Source: Marthasterias glacialis (lineage: Eukaryota; Echinodermata; Asteroidea; Forcipulatida; Asteriidae). From it: DNA of 64,000 bases. The stretch is from contig OU452235.1 of NCBI GenBank assembly GCA_911728455.2, forward strand, positions 11,704,634 through 11,768,633. The letters run 5' to 3'. The position numbers were made by a program, and so were the translations under genes. This document shows, in pieces, positions 12,401 through 27,400 of this stretch. The notes under the pieces are model-generated. The model worked only from the letters and a program-made list of their open reading frames with translations. It did not search any database and was not told the DNA's origin. How positions within the stretch are numbered: position 1 is the stretch's first letter; each line of letters starts with the position of its first letter.

Positions 12401-15400
12401 AATGTGGCTAGTCAAAACAGCTGGGTTTTTTTCTCCTTGAAGATTCGGCTCCATTTAATTAGCTGACATTTCATTGTCAGCGATGAACACGAAACTCACA
12501 GAATTAGCTCAATGTGTCATTTTAAGGTTGTTCATATCTGTTTACTCCATTGGTAAATTAATATGTTTACTCCATTGGTAAGAGTGATAACATTCTTAAC
12601 TTTGTATATATATATATACACTGTATATATATATATTTATTTTAAAGAAAATGCTTAAAAAGTAATGTATTGTATACTAAAATGCAGGAAATCTTTTAGT
12701 TGACAACTACACGTATAATTTTAACAAATCAAACCCCACTTTGGAACTATAATGAGTTTATAAACTTCCCACCATCAAATGAGTATAAAATGTTTCCCTA
12801 ATTTGAATTATTTACTTTCCATATAGGTCCAGCAACCTTTAAATAAGCTGTACACAGCTTAAACTCATCAAATTTTGATTCAATGTTCGTATTCTTCCAT
12901 GTTCTTCAACGCACTCCAACGCGCCTCGAGCCTTCGTTACATCAGATGACACAAAACAGACCATTCGTTAAATCACTGTGTTACGCTGGACTAATGTTGA
13001 TGTCATCTTACTTCATTCTCATGAATATTGGTATTAATACCAATATTCATGAAAATAAAATAAGATGTCATCAAATGTGTCATTACTCAGATACAATATC
13101 GCGCACCAGTGCGTTATGCACTTCAATTTGAGGACATTCATGCTAACCGTCTCCTTTCCTTCATTATATTTTGTTTAATAATACATTTTTAACAATTTAA
13201 AATAAAGAAGTTAATAAATAACGAAAGAAATAAACATTTTTCAATAAATATAAAGAAGGAACTAGACTTTATATTTCGTTTATTAAGTTGAATTTGAGAA
13301 GAACAATATGGCTGCATTGCATATTATTTTCAATAAATTTCAAAATCATCATGCGTATATTTAAAACAAGGTCACTTAAAGTACAGACATTTAATATGTA
13401 TATATTTATTACTGATCAATTTAAGAACTGTGTCAACTTTAGACATAACAAAAGATTGGTTTACGTTCATGACAGTTGCTCTGAAGTTATAGATGGTTCG
13501 AATGAAAGTTCCCAAAACAATATTGTACAGTCCCTTTAATTACACACGTGTCGTCACACTGGTCGGTACACAGCGCCAGAGATCATATCGAATAATCTTT
13601 CCTCAAGTCGCCGTAAGCGTGGACAGTTGAATTCTAAATAGTTTGCATGCACAATTGACGGTCAAGGACTGCGTGGGCCGCAGCAGTAGACTCTACAGTG
13701 GTCCGACGGTGTGTGGATTTTAAATATAGAACACTGTCCAAATATTCACCAGGCACTGGTTTATATAGCACAGAGTCTTTGGGTTCACCCGTTGATCAAA
13801 ATACTGCATGGTTGACTCACCGTTTCTCTATGGTTGGCTTCATTGTTAGTGTAGTGGGTATGATGCTTTATGGGCAGTTACACACAGTGTGTCAACTTAT
13901 TTGCTATCGATTCGCTATTTCACAACTGTCTTATAGTATGCAAGCGCATATCACAATAAGAAATGCGTCCAGTGTATTCAAGACAAGTCTTGACCCGGTA
14001 GTAATTTTTCCTAGAGTGCATTTGAAGTCTAAAGTTTAATGAATATGAGATATTTTTTTCCAGTGTTCTTTTCATCTAAAATATAGCCTGTGCAGCGTAC
14101 AATGTTCTTATTCAATTCAAATTAATTCAAATGCAATTAATTCTGATTCATGAAGACATGACAGCAATTACAGGAAACACGGATCGGGTATAGATTTCTG
14201 CCAACACTTACACAACTTTACATAGTTTTCATGTTGCCACTGTGGTGTTTGTATTTAGCATTATATGGCCGTCCCGTAAAAGGCATAACATATTTTAGCA
14301 TAACTTCGTTTTGGGTCTAGCTAGATCTTCCATCATTAGTGACCGATGAGAACTATTTAAAAAAATATTAAATAAATAATCGGGGTTATTCTTGCATTTT
14401 CAGGGAATTTTAATGGCAGTTTTAATAAGGAAAAGCAACCTTTTAACTTCCTGACTTCTTTGCGGTTTGGTTTAGCGTTAACATGTTTCTAAGTTTAAAA
14501 AACCCAAACATTTCGCCAGAGGTGCTCGAATTTCCCTTTCTTCCTTGGTGCATGCAGACGGCCTTCAGTCGTTTTTATACTCGCTTAAACCTTTCCTGCA
14601 ATGCCGTTGTACTGTAGGCCTATCGGGTACAATAATACATCTATGAATTAATCTCACAATTATGCCGTGCGGTGTTGCTTTTGTACGGCATGGCCTTTTG
14701 CTGCCATTCAATGACTTAATCCCCAGACAAGCTCCTTTTCTCGCCACATTTCACTCCCAAGTCATTTTGACTAACCCAAGTGTGGTCTAAATTTGGCAAT
14801 AAGTGGAATTACAAATACCAACTGTGGGTGGTTCAACTTTCGCTTCAAAGTGAGAAACCCGGAGGGCATGCCCTCAAGTTAGATAACTACATGTACAAGT
14901 GAAAGAAAACTGATTTTGGTAAGCCTGCCTCGAATGCCATGCTTACATTACGCTCGAGTCAAAAGTACATTATTGGGACTGTTGTTAAAAAGGAAGGTTT
15001 ACCTACTGGTCCTAAAGTACATCATTGGCAGTGTTGACCAAACTTTTATAGGCTTACTGTCTTTGAATCAAGATAAGGTACAGCATTGGTAATGTTCAAT
15101 AATCATAACGAGCACTGGGAAGAGCATTGGACGTTTTTTTTTCTTAATGCAGCTAGTTTGGTTACCCCTTTGATCAAGATATAAATATACACCATTAGTA
15201 ATCCGAACAAAGCCTTTGCTGCTTTTGTTTTAACAGTCTTTGAGTCAAGATAAGGTACACTGATACAGCATTGGTGGTGTCAAATTTGTGTCATAAGCTT
15301 ACTCTCTTTTTTATACATTGACGGACATGTTGGTCATACTGCTGCCAATGGTAAAAGCTCACTCTGTTTGAATCAAAGTACAGAAGCAGTAATGCTAGAA

Positions 15401-18400
15401 TAACTCTTGAACATAGTTGGAACCATAACATTACAATCATTCCCAAAACTTTGGAACTATATATTCGCTCATCCTGGACGGAGGTCCGACCTGATCCTGA
15501 AAACTTACCGCTACCTTTTGCACATTTTGAAATGGTAAGATTTTAGAAAGATTAATTTGAGTACATTTTACATCGGTATTCAACGGTATCCGCCTAATGT
15601 TTACATGTGAACTTTGACCTCAGGAGAAACTAAGGCTGAGTTGTCGGCTGTGACTTGAAAACCACATTAACGTGCGCTGAAGTATAGGCTGCCCCTAGGA
15701 ATCACCCTTAGCAACAGATGTGACCGTAGCCACAGCCACCAATTCGGCCTACCTACCACAAAATGTCAACCTCACTTACGTTGAAGCCTATAGGCATTAT
15801 CATTTTATGAAATATGATTATCGTGATTTACCACAGCGACGTTTTGATTTGAGCTATACAAACCAATTCCAAACTTCTTCCTTCAATTTATGTTAAATAT
15901 TGCTCCGTTGTAGTGGAATGCGTGCACTTGTATATCCCCCCACGCATATACACCTCCAGATTATTATTCATGTAACAGTGCATCTTCATAAAGGCACTAA
16001 TTAGGTTTTGCCTAATTTGCTGTCAAGATCCATTACTGGTCTTACAAATACACTCGCTGGGGTTTAATTGTATGGCTTGTATAGATACCTATGTTTGTTA
16101 CCAGACATCATGGCGCCATTATTTGATTAGTGGTTACAGTGACGCTGCCAGGAGTATATAATTGCTGATGACGAAACATTTGAATTCCACGTTCTCTATA
16201 GACTATAAAAAAGGCAAAAGAACACCAGACCTCTTCCTTTGCTGTGGTCGTTCACTGTCGCTTGTTTAGTAGATGGATGGGTGCTTTGAAGTAAGGGGTG
16301 GGGGTGGAGGCAAATGAGGTGCTACGCACAGCTGGTAAATCGTATAATATCAATTGAATGACGTCAGGCATTAAACAAAGGGAAATTGAAACAGGAACGA
16401 TTCTCTCAAAAAACTGAAATACAAATGAAAATGTTGATTTTGTTATCTATTCTATGCAGTAGGTTGTACACATCACATCTATAGTTTGACATTAACAAAT
16501 CCGTTTGACCTTCGGGTTTAGTTCCTTTGTAACTAAGTGGAGAGCTGGTGGATTTCCAGCGAATACGCTGTTGAGATTGTCCATGTAGCCAACAGTTTGA
16601 TTGGAACGTGTGTATAATTAAATTTGGTCGTACCTCATTTTATTTCTGATGCCAGCTTTCTTTGAATATTTTGGACGACCCAAGTTGTAAAACGTCTGCC
16701 CGAATATCATTTTTGAACAGTGTGTCCGGTATGAAATGTTTCCAGCACTCACTATGAATTTTTCATAATTAGAAAAAAAATCACAATAAATTTACATAAA
16801 TGTCCCCTGCATTCTAAACATTATGGTGGGCATGTAGCAACCAATATAACGAACATCAGCATTTAGCATCGGTCTAAGTTTGTAGTAAAATCCTTAGGGT
16901 AAGGATAATTATGCATAGTATGTAAATTATCATGAATTGTTTGAGGACAAAAAATACCCTGCTTCAAATTACACGTGCATGCTCATTGTACGTTAGCGGG
17001 CCGCCGTTGTTGTGCTTTCTACCCTAGTAGATAGCAGATGAACTATCTCTGGTGCGCACTGCAATAATACGAATGCAGAAAAACCTAGGAATGCAGAAAA
17101 ACCTACGGGTGCTGCTGGTTTCCGGTTCCGCGCGTGTCGGAAGTTGTTAACACGCACCGTGCTCAGGTCCTGGCGGCAGAGCAGACCCTCTTGACACTTG
17201 ACATGGTTTTTCTTGCCTTTTTGGTGGTGTATTTCTGGGTAAAATTGCTACGTTAAGTGTCGGATTGAGGCGGAACATTAGGGGGAAAATGAATTAGGCC
17301 CTCGAAGGGAACTTGAGAGTCCAGTCTTATACGATAGGCTACATGGGTTTACTGAAGGAGATGATGTTGGGTGATTTTGCCTGTAGGATACGTGAATTCA
17401 GTTTTCTTTCAGTTTTTATACTGCACATGCAAATGTTGCCCTGTGACTTTATGTGCTGCTGTTTTTCCCCATGTTTTAGACGGAATAAGCCGTTTGAGAA
17501 TTAAATTTGAATAAAAGGTATATACAAGAACTCGCTTAGCCACAACTGAATACTCAAATTTGACTTCTTTAAGCTAACTCTGTGTAGTTTTCCCCAAGCT
17601 TTTGAATCACTTTTCCCAGCCTTTACATAGGCCTAAAAACCACAATAGATGATGAACCTTCCAACGTAAATTCAGATGACTGCGTGTGGTACAAGGGTAC
17701 CACGTATATGCCTTTCCTGGTACTACTGCAAAAGCTTCGACTCAAGCAGTCTGTAGTTTGAAAGGGGTGTCTGAAAATCAAACAAGATAGAAAACGCTCG
17801 CACCGAGTAGTTTAGGGAAATGGACGTCGACACATCACCTTTAAGGATATATGGTGAGTTTGAAAAGAAAAAAATGATATGAAATGTGTTCCGGAAATTT
17901 ACAATTTCCTCGCCCCTGGATCACGAGGAACCTCCCGCCGTCCCAGAATGACAGCTCATTTACGATTCTCTAAAAAGAAGTGATACCTTCGTTTAACGAT
18001 GTTAAACGGGATAGTATTTCCATATCTGTTTTCGAGTACCCTCTTCATAGTGCTTCGTGAGACGGGTCGAGATAAAAGGGAACGAGGGGCGCGTGACCGG
18101 CCCGTGCATGGTGTGAACTGAACATATGTGGTGCTGAGGCTAGTTTTGATTTACTGCGCGGTGGTGGTGTAAAACACCATGAACGAGCGCTGCTTGGATT
18201 AGTGTGTTTCCAACCCTCATTAAAGAAAAGAACATAACATATCCCACTAAATAAATGAGATACAACGCCTTTTCTATTTTCGTGGAAATTTCGCTACGAT
18301 GTTAGTGAAAGCTGAGGTATACTCAGTTTGTGAATCAATATATTTTTGAAAAATTAAGTTGAATCTGTGAAATTGTTTGCTTATTCCACGAAAACAAGTG

Positions 18401-21400
18401 AACTTATACTGTTTACTCTGTGTTCAATTCACGTGGACTTGAAATATAGCTAGCGAACTATAATGTGACCTACTTTTGGGACACGAAGAGCAAAGACACA
18501 CTATGCCTTATGCGTATAATTTCCTTCGTCCCTTTGGTGCATCAGACCCTGAAACACTTTCTATGATAAAGATCATGGGAATAAATCAATAATTTTCATC
18601 TCCTGAAAGTCTGCACTCACAAGAGATTCACATGTGCGTCGTTGGATACGGTATCGTATCCTGTTCATGTAAACATATTGTTTGACTGAAAAGTAAACAA
18701 AAGTCTGCAATACGCTTACATTTATGATTGGGTGCAAACGATACAAGCCAGGTGTATCTTGCGTGGTGGTCAATTTATGCGCATTTTTTATAGACATTTT
18801 GTTTCAGTTTGTAACTGTGGCGTGGAAAGATTGTGCACCGTACGAAATGTTTGTGATTTATTTTCATTTGTGTAGTGCTGTGCTTTTCGTCAAAGGTTCA
18901 CCACACACACAAGAAGAGAGAAACGTATACTTAGAACTATCTCCTGCAAAATCGATCAGTACAATGAAGATGGACTCTAGCAACGGCATTTGTCCTCTGA
19001 AAATAACAAAGGAGGAGGAAGTGAGTCTGCTGCTTCAATGTACCCTTGGTTGATTGATTGGATTACCAAGACACATTTTGTTTTGTAAAAAGTCAAGAAA
19101 CAAAATCCTTTAGATTGGTTAATATGATTTGAATTGGTATTGTTATTATTACGGCGATTTGAATTTGAAACGCCCCTCCCCCCGACTCGCCATACATCGT
19201 CAAAACGTTCGCGATGGTCGTTCGGGTGGGCTATATTAGTGAATGTTTGACTCAACCAAAAACTGTTTTACCCGGCTTCATTTCTATTTATTGCCATTCC
19301 AATTCTTTTAAATTGCTCATTAAAACGTTTAAAGGACGGATGCAAAGCATTTCCTTCTTTTTATGGGACCACGACAAGTTCTCCAGCAGAGGTGTTAACC
19401 CTTTTTAGTCAAAAGCAAATTGAACACGTGGTTGTATTTTGAAATCTGGTCTAGACTTCCAGATTTAACGAAGAACGCGTGTGAGTTCCCGCACTGATAT
19501 TCTCCGAACCAACCACCCACTAAAATTTACAACACCAATAAATATAAAATCGATTTTTGTGGTTCAATAAATAACTTCACGGCCTGCTGTTGCCTAATGG
19601 TACACGACCGGGCGTTCAAATAAAGGCCATCAATCATGGCTCCGAGAGGACACTGATTGCCTCACTTACCCCCAAAGGACTTCCCAACAAACTGCCGCTT
19701 GCCTCTTGAGGAGACAATCAACTTTCAGGATTGGTGGAACCTCTCATTAACCTCTCATCGTTGACAACACAATGCGATTATTCGTGTCATTTTGATACGG
19801 AGGCTTGAAGAGGACATCTTATTACCTCATACAGCTGATTGGTGCTCTCATAAACAAGACGGAACTTGAGTAGAAGAATTGGATTGCCAGCCAATTATTG
19901 CAGTGTACTGGTTCCCTGCTTTTTATTTGATTTGTAGTCAGAAATCCGGGCAATACATTGTCGTGTTAGTTAATGGCGTTTTGTTCAGATTTCAATATAC
20001 ATATCGATAACTGATATGAAGAAGCCTTTTTCCAAGTAAACATATGATTGCCTCACGGCCGCTTATATAAAACAGTAGTTAGAAATAGCGACTGTTTTCG
20101 GTTAGATCCGAAGCCAATATTAAAAGCCGTAGCCATGAGACGTTCTATGCGGATATGGTCAAAGTTTGATCCCAACATTGATAAATCCCCTATAAATGAT
20201 CTCTAAAAAAAACCTCTCATCTGTGAATACAAAGGGTGTTTTTTGTTTTTGCTGAGTTTTAACGATTGGATTCCCGAAGAGAGCAATAAAGTTCAAGTTA
20301 AGGTTAAGTACATTTGCTGACATTGAAGGGCGAATGATCGTCACCCATGAAATTGCTTGTTACTCAAGCATGATTGCGTTATGTGATCGGTTGCATTCTG
20401 GTGCAAATTCAAAGTAAACAAATTCTTTGACATGATCAGTTTCAATACCACTTCGTACCAGTACCAATCCCCAAGAGATCTGCTTCTGTCTGAAATAACT
20501 GTCAAAATCCAAACAGCATTTGAAGACCCCCAAATCACGATCGCTTATTTCGATTGCCGCAACCAAAATAAGCCTGATAGTGAACCTGCACAAAAATCCT
20601 GGCAAAACATGAATAGTCTTTTGTTGTTTTTACTAATAAATACGTAACCGTCACAATTTTCACAGGTTGATTTTATTGCTACCCCTTCCCAACCCCAACC
20701 CCAGTTCCCCCAATGATTTGAGAAACGCAGCCGTCTAATTGTTACAGTTGGAGAATTGAGGGAACAGCCTTTTTATAATTCACTTTTAGTTTCGACGCTA
20801 CCAGTAACAGCTCTCGCAAACAATCGGTGGAGAAGCAGGATATCAATACGGCGTAGGAGAAGTATTACATCCAAATTATGACAGCAGAATTCCTGCAGTC
20901 AACCACCAAAGTGACACTACAACAATCTGGACTGTATTGGAAAATTCCTTCAGGCACATTTATAAACCCTTCAGTAATATTGTACCCTCCTAAGATACTG
21001 ACGAGCCGAGGCGTTCATCAAGACAGTTTATTACAACATGGCCTCGTTTACAGGCTTTGCCCAACTTTATATACCCACGCCATGTTTCGGTAACTATATA
21101 TATATCAGCTCATTGAGAGGATCCCCTTTATTAAAAACAAAATTGTCTCTGGAATTGTGATATCACCACCCAAGCAACTGATTAAATTCAACCCCGAAGC
21201 CTCTTCCAAAATTGAAATAAATATTGTCTGGGAGCGGAGCGGGGACTTCTTGAGGAGTCAAGCGGGTGGCAGGGAAGAGACCGACGCGGAGGGCCTCGCT
21301 GTCAAGTACGGCGTAGGGTATCGAACGGTTACCCCGGGCGGTGGTGGATCTATTCCTTGGTTATTTTTCGGTGACTGGATAGACGAAGGAAGTGGAGTAT

Positions 21401-24400
21401 CGTTTCACTTCGCCATTGTATGCCAAACAGTCGGCCATTCATAATTTAAAGCAATGTTATGAGAGGATAGTCATGTTAGTCTAAGAGAGCTGCTTATTTT
21501 TCGGTGACCCGTGGGCAGAATTACTTTGAAGTATACGTGGTAACTCCATAGGACTCCCAAGGAGCCGGCCATTCATAATTTATTCAAACTTTCTTTTTAA
21601 AGGCATTTGAAGATATCACTGCCCCTCGGTGACGATATTCCAGCTGGATATATTTATTCAACATTTATTTTGCGTGTCTTTGGAAGAAATATTGTTCCAT
21701 TTCTGTAAATATTCAATTCTCAAAGGCACGCCTCCAATATTGTTGCACAAACAATTTCAGTATTGTTTGACAGCGATCTTGATTCGTGTCATAAAACTGA
21801 CAAATGATCTTTATTAAAAGATTTTATTTGCAAAAATAATGAGGACTAAAGCCCCATTTTCAAGTTGCTCTTTTCGCATGATGACTTAAGTTCGCCATCA
21901 CGTGTGTTCTGAAGGGAGCTACAGCACTATCAGTGCAATACCGTTTACAAGCGGAACTGGGAGTGCGCCTTCAAATACTGTATCAAAAAGTACTCTGTAG
22001 TTTGGCGCAAACTTTCTATTTCCAGATAGATCAGTGTTGTCTTATTCTGTTGTCACCATCGAGGCTATGCCTCATTACATCTGCCATTTACCTCTGACAC
22101 TGAAAAATTGTCCTTCGATGAAATAGTAATTGCACAGGAGTTGTCAGACGTAAACCTCCATCAATATCAATTGCATCAATATTTGCAATGTCCGTAAAGC
22201 GTTGATGTCGATGCTGAACAATGGTGGCCCTGAACGGCCATCAGACATTGCAAAATTGTCCCTTTAAATAGTAGTGATACCAAGACTAAAGGGGTTAACC
22301 ATACAAAACAACAGCAATTTATTTAATTACCCTATCTTTTTCTTAATCGGTTGTTTTGGGGCATGGGGATGTTTTGTTACCGAAAACAGGGCTGAGGGTT
22401 CATCTCCCACAGATATGACACCAACTTGTCCCCCTGCATGGTTTTGCAAGACAGAACAAGGGCACAGCAGAAACGAGGCTTGGGAAGCTTTTGGCAACGC
22501 CATTTCGAATGAGCCGTGGGCATTTTGGGGGCTCAACTGAAGGCCACGAGCTCGTGCCCTAGTTTCGGAACGCTCGCCAAGAGTTTCGCGAATGATTTAT
22601 ATGACGGGAACATGATTTATCATTGAAATTGATTCGGGTGTAATAGTCACATTTGCTACGGTTGAATTGTTCGCTTGAGTCTCAATGACCCTTTTTAATG
22701 GACCCTCGAGAGGTTTAATTGCATACGATGATAGGTCTCCAACTGTACCAGGTATAATTGTGGTTTGAACTGTAGGCATGGCCAGTGAACTCCCTCAATA
22801 AAAAGCGCGTGTTTTGATCCTAATTGTCAGTCACCTGAGGATTCATTACATTTTGAATATTTCCCCCCCAAACTTACGATGAACAAAAGGTCGCGTGGTA
22901 TTGCGGCTACTATATAATCGTTTCTTCGTTTAAATAATAATTAAATGAACGCATGCAATTTGTTGTTATCATTTGCAATTTAAATATCCAGAACGATGAG
23001 AAGCTGAAGGCTATAATGTGAAAAGTCTGAACAATGCATTGTGAATGTCACTGCTTTCAATGAAATCCATGGGACGGAATTGTTTTTAGAACCAGTCTAC
23101 TCTTTGTCATTTCCTTATTACAATTGATCTTGAGGCAGCGCCGTAACTAGGGTAAACTTTTAGGGGGGCACAAGGGGGTGCACCATTTTTCCTAGGGGGG
23201 CACTTTGGCCAATTAAAACTGTAGTTTCCGTTTGTATTTTTCTTAAACAAGCCCCTTTTCAGTGTTTTCTGACGTGTTGACGTAAAACAAAATACATTTT
23301 GTGTGTAAATAAATTAAAAATAGGTCTACACACATTGAAATTACTACGTAAATGCTCATAAAATGTAACATTTTATTCTGGTATTTTTTAATCTCAAAAG
23401 TCCATATTTCAAATGCGGGGGGGGGGGGGGCACGGACATCGCCCCCTTAGTTACGCCACTGTCTTGAGGTGATGATGAGGTGCTCTTGTATGCATAATAA
23501 CAATTAGCGATCATTCACATCTCGTGAATTCCATACTGGTATGCAATTATGTTTGTATTTGCATACAAACTACTCTTTACTTTGTGCAGTGATGTATTTT
23601 TTTCTAAAAGCTCCGCTACTCTTTCCCCAGTAAGTGGAATTACCTTTTCATGGATCATGAGTGGACGGACCGATGGTGTGACCACCGTGACGTTTGAGAC
23701 GGCAGCAGGGAGTGAAATTCAATTTGTTCATCACACACGCCGGGCAGTTAATACAAGCTTCCATACGTTTCACGAATTTGGCCCAAATTACTTTCTAAAC
23801 CAATTTAGCCGTGGCAACTCAAACATACCCTAGGTGACAGTGGTGCGTAGTGTAAACGATAGGCCCGTATTATTAGTTGGACAAATATGTTCATCTGTAG
23901 CGAGGCCCCTACCCATCATCTCACAAAATGACAGAACGATAACAGTTCTGTTCAATTGAGTTTGATCACCGGCGTGTGATTGTCAACCCGAGCCGATCGA
24001 AACACGGCGGGCCTGGGCGAAACGTCGTTTGTCCCCCGGGCAAAGAGTGGACTAATTACGGTTGTTTACCTCCAGGGTATTGTTTAGTAAGTGACGGTGG
24101 TTGAGAACACAAATTATCGTGTTGTGATGATGGCCACTCCAACTTGCGTTAAGTCCTGCAATTTATCGATACTGCAATAATGAGCATTATATCGTTACGT
24201 TAATAACAATGCCAAGACCAGTGACTGGCCAAGACGAATCAAAGATTGTGCACTGTTGCTTGCAACTTGATTGATAGCTAGTATGAAAAACAGCGTAGAA
24301 GTTTATATGTTTGAAAATACAAAATAGCGTTTAAAGTGTATACAAAACACTGACAATTCAACAGACCCTAGCAAAACTTAAAAATGGATTTTCGTTTGAG

Positions 24401-27400
24401 AGAAAAATATGTTACCAGATTAAGAAAAGTGGGTCATGTCAGCCCAAACGAAATGGAGAAAAAAATGACATTTAAGCAACCAACACATTCAATAATCAAT
24501 GCATTCAATAATCAATGCATTCAATAATCAATGCATTGATACGCGAAGAAGGCTCTATCATTCTTTCTTTCTTTAACCTCTACTTTCATGGATTGACAGA
24601 TTTGTCGTCCTATAATAGACCTTCCTTATGCAACGTAATAGCCCGTGTTTTTGCCAACCAAGATAGAGAAACTACAGGGAGCCATCGATGCAAAGCAAAA
24701 AAACAGATGCAAAAATGTTAAACAAATTTTCAAAAATTGTTTAAAATTTGTTGGAAACAAACCAACACTCGTCACGGATCCGTTACGGTACTAGCACTAT
24801 AGCAGAAGTTATTGTTTTTGACTCTTTAATCTTTGCAAATGAAATGATATCACATCTCGACTGACTGTCGTAGAAAGACGCACTTTAAAATAATATTATA
24901 GTTGGATGTACTGAACTCACGGTGAGTGTTTCCGCATAGAATCGCACGGCGTAATTCCAAAACAGTGGGGGACAGTCACAACTATATAGGTCTATATATG
25001 GAATACATTTTTGAAATAAGAGACTATTGGTTTCGCTTTGTGGCTACAGCCAATTAGAAAAGCGTTGCGGGGATGATCGGTGAATTGACACCCATGGCTT
25101 TCATCCTGGGTTACCGGCACTTAATATGCCGTCGTTGTGGCTACACGAGCGTGATGAGCTCAACGGGGAAGCTTTGACTACGAGGCTCTCTCTCTCTCTC
25201 CGTAAACACCTGTGCTTTGAAGCCAAACCTTCCTGCTCGTTGAACTTGATTTCCTGCACGAAAAGAACGTTATGTCTTACATGGTCTTTGTGGTGGAGGA
25301 AGAAGATACAGCTGGTACACCGATACACGATGACGTATTTATATAGTGACTAGTGACGTAACTGCGCTTAGGGGGAGCTTAAAGACCCATCAAAAGAAAC
25401 TTCATATAGGACTGTAAACCTTAATGGCACGCTGTTTTTATACATTACTGTAATAGACAGCAGGTGACACTGGTTGTGTATGTAACTTCGTTGATTGAGC
25501 CGTAATTAATTGTTCAAGTTCACTGCCTGATAGTGTATTCTGTAAAGTACAGGGCAGCACGTCATGGCACGCACTGAACGTTTTGACATTGACTTGCATG
25601 TAGCGATGAATCAAAATGGCGGCCGAGTAAAAAAAAAAAGGGTGATTTTGTCCGGACTGATTGTTCTTGTTGGATACAGCAGTAATTTGTCTGGTAAAGC
25701 TGTAGATCACAGACAAAACTTTCGTTTTGTTTTTAGTGCATTTGCTTTAATCATTCATCAACACCACACTAATTTTACTTATTGCAATCGCATTTACATT
25801 TTTTGCCTAATTTCAATGCACTCCTTGCACTAATGTTATGGGTTCTACCTCGTCTGAACTAAACCAAACGAAGCATTTCTATATCCAAATATGGCAGAAA
25901 TATAATGTTAATTTGATTTATCCACCATGATTTCTAGAAGTTTAAATTTCCTACAAAATAACGCCTATAAGCAGTTTCTAACTCTGCAAGGTAAAATAAG
26001 TTAATGCAATGAACCTTTAGGGTAGCAATTCCAAAACACAGTTCACACAGTTTTGGCTCGCGGATCATTTCAAAGAAGCTGAAACAACAGCTTTCAGTAT
26101 TTGGGCTGCCGCTGCACTCGAGTCATGCTAATGACCCCCTCATTCGGTTAAATTGTGAAAGGTTCTGCAGTGACAAGCCTGAGTTCCCTGCCGTGATATA
26201 TCAGCTGGGCTCCCGTAGTGATCCCCTTTAAAGCGGCCACTGTATTTTCTCTCCACGTAAGAAGACCCTTCAAGCTTGGAGAGTCCTCCAAGAAACAAGC
26301 TGTCATGGTCTCGAAATAATGGAATCAGCCCATCCACCCTCGTGATGCATCTTGACCCAGTTTCTTTCCTTGCGTCATTATTGGTCAGCTATGCAAACGG
26401 GGGGATGCATAGAGTTTGACCGGTGGCTGAGATTGTTGTGAATTTCTTGGGGGATTAGATGTGGAGAGAGAGATACCGTTTTCGTATTTGTCAAAACTGA
26501 AATTGAAACCTGTGAATAAAGCAGAGGTACTTTGTGTTTAAGCCCCCTTGGTCGACATATTTGGTAATTGTCTGCAAACAAAACAATCACCATTGATATT
26601 TAAACCATAGGCCTACTTGCTTTAAAGTGGATACGGCCATTGCCAAACCAAGCTACTTTGGCTACGGCTGTGTCTGAGTTGGATTTTCATCAATCCTGCC
26701 ATATAGCCATAATAGTCTCAGAGTGAACAGAAAGAACTTTCTATATACTTTTCGCTTGCTTGTTGCGTTCATCAGTAAAAACTGAAGATCTTAACGTCTT
26801 CCTTGCATGCCCTATAAACAGTACTATAATTCCTGAATTCGTTCGTTCTCCCCAAACGATTGTGAACTGTTGCCAAGATAACCAAACTTTGTACCTTGCC
26901 TTTAAGAAAGTCTCCAATACCCCCCAAACCCGCCAGCTTTTGGTCTCAGACATCTCCCACTAAGATACTGGCGAACTGTCGCCCCCAATTTACTTCAGTA
27001 AGTCTTCTTAAACCACACGAGTATCTTTCTTCAAGACTATCCCCTTTTCTAATCCCAGCATGTCTAACTGTTCAGGTTTCATTCAGGAAAATCAAAGTGC
27101 GAATGTCATACGATACCATTGGTAAACAGTGGATATTCTGCAATACGTCTTGTGGGGATTTGACGTGCGTGACAATTGCTGAATTTCTCTGTACTTTTTT
27201 TTTCCTGTGGGCATTGTTGGCAATAGATGGCATCGAACGCTTCGATTGCCCGTTCTTCTACTTTAATCCTCATAATATAATTTGTATTTTTTTTTGACGG
27301 ATTATGTAATGACCTATTTCATTTTGTGTCTCATGTTTCAAGTATGTTATACAAACAAGGGTCATATGTATTGTAGTGTAGAGAATAATACACAATGGGT

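Noticed and set aside
18966-19018. Possible alternative first exon: ATG frame [19 protein letters not shown] ending at a good GTGAGT
   Set aside because: It ends in phase 0, whereas M13 exon 2 needs a phase-1 partner; it has no membrane segment and no other support.
26896-27297. 133-codon open frame in M13 intron 1
   Set aside because: No recognised motif, runs into a poly-T and a Phe-rich end; treated as chance.
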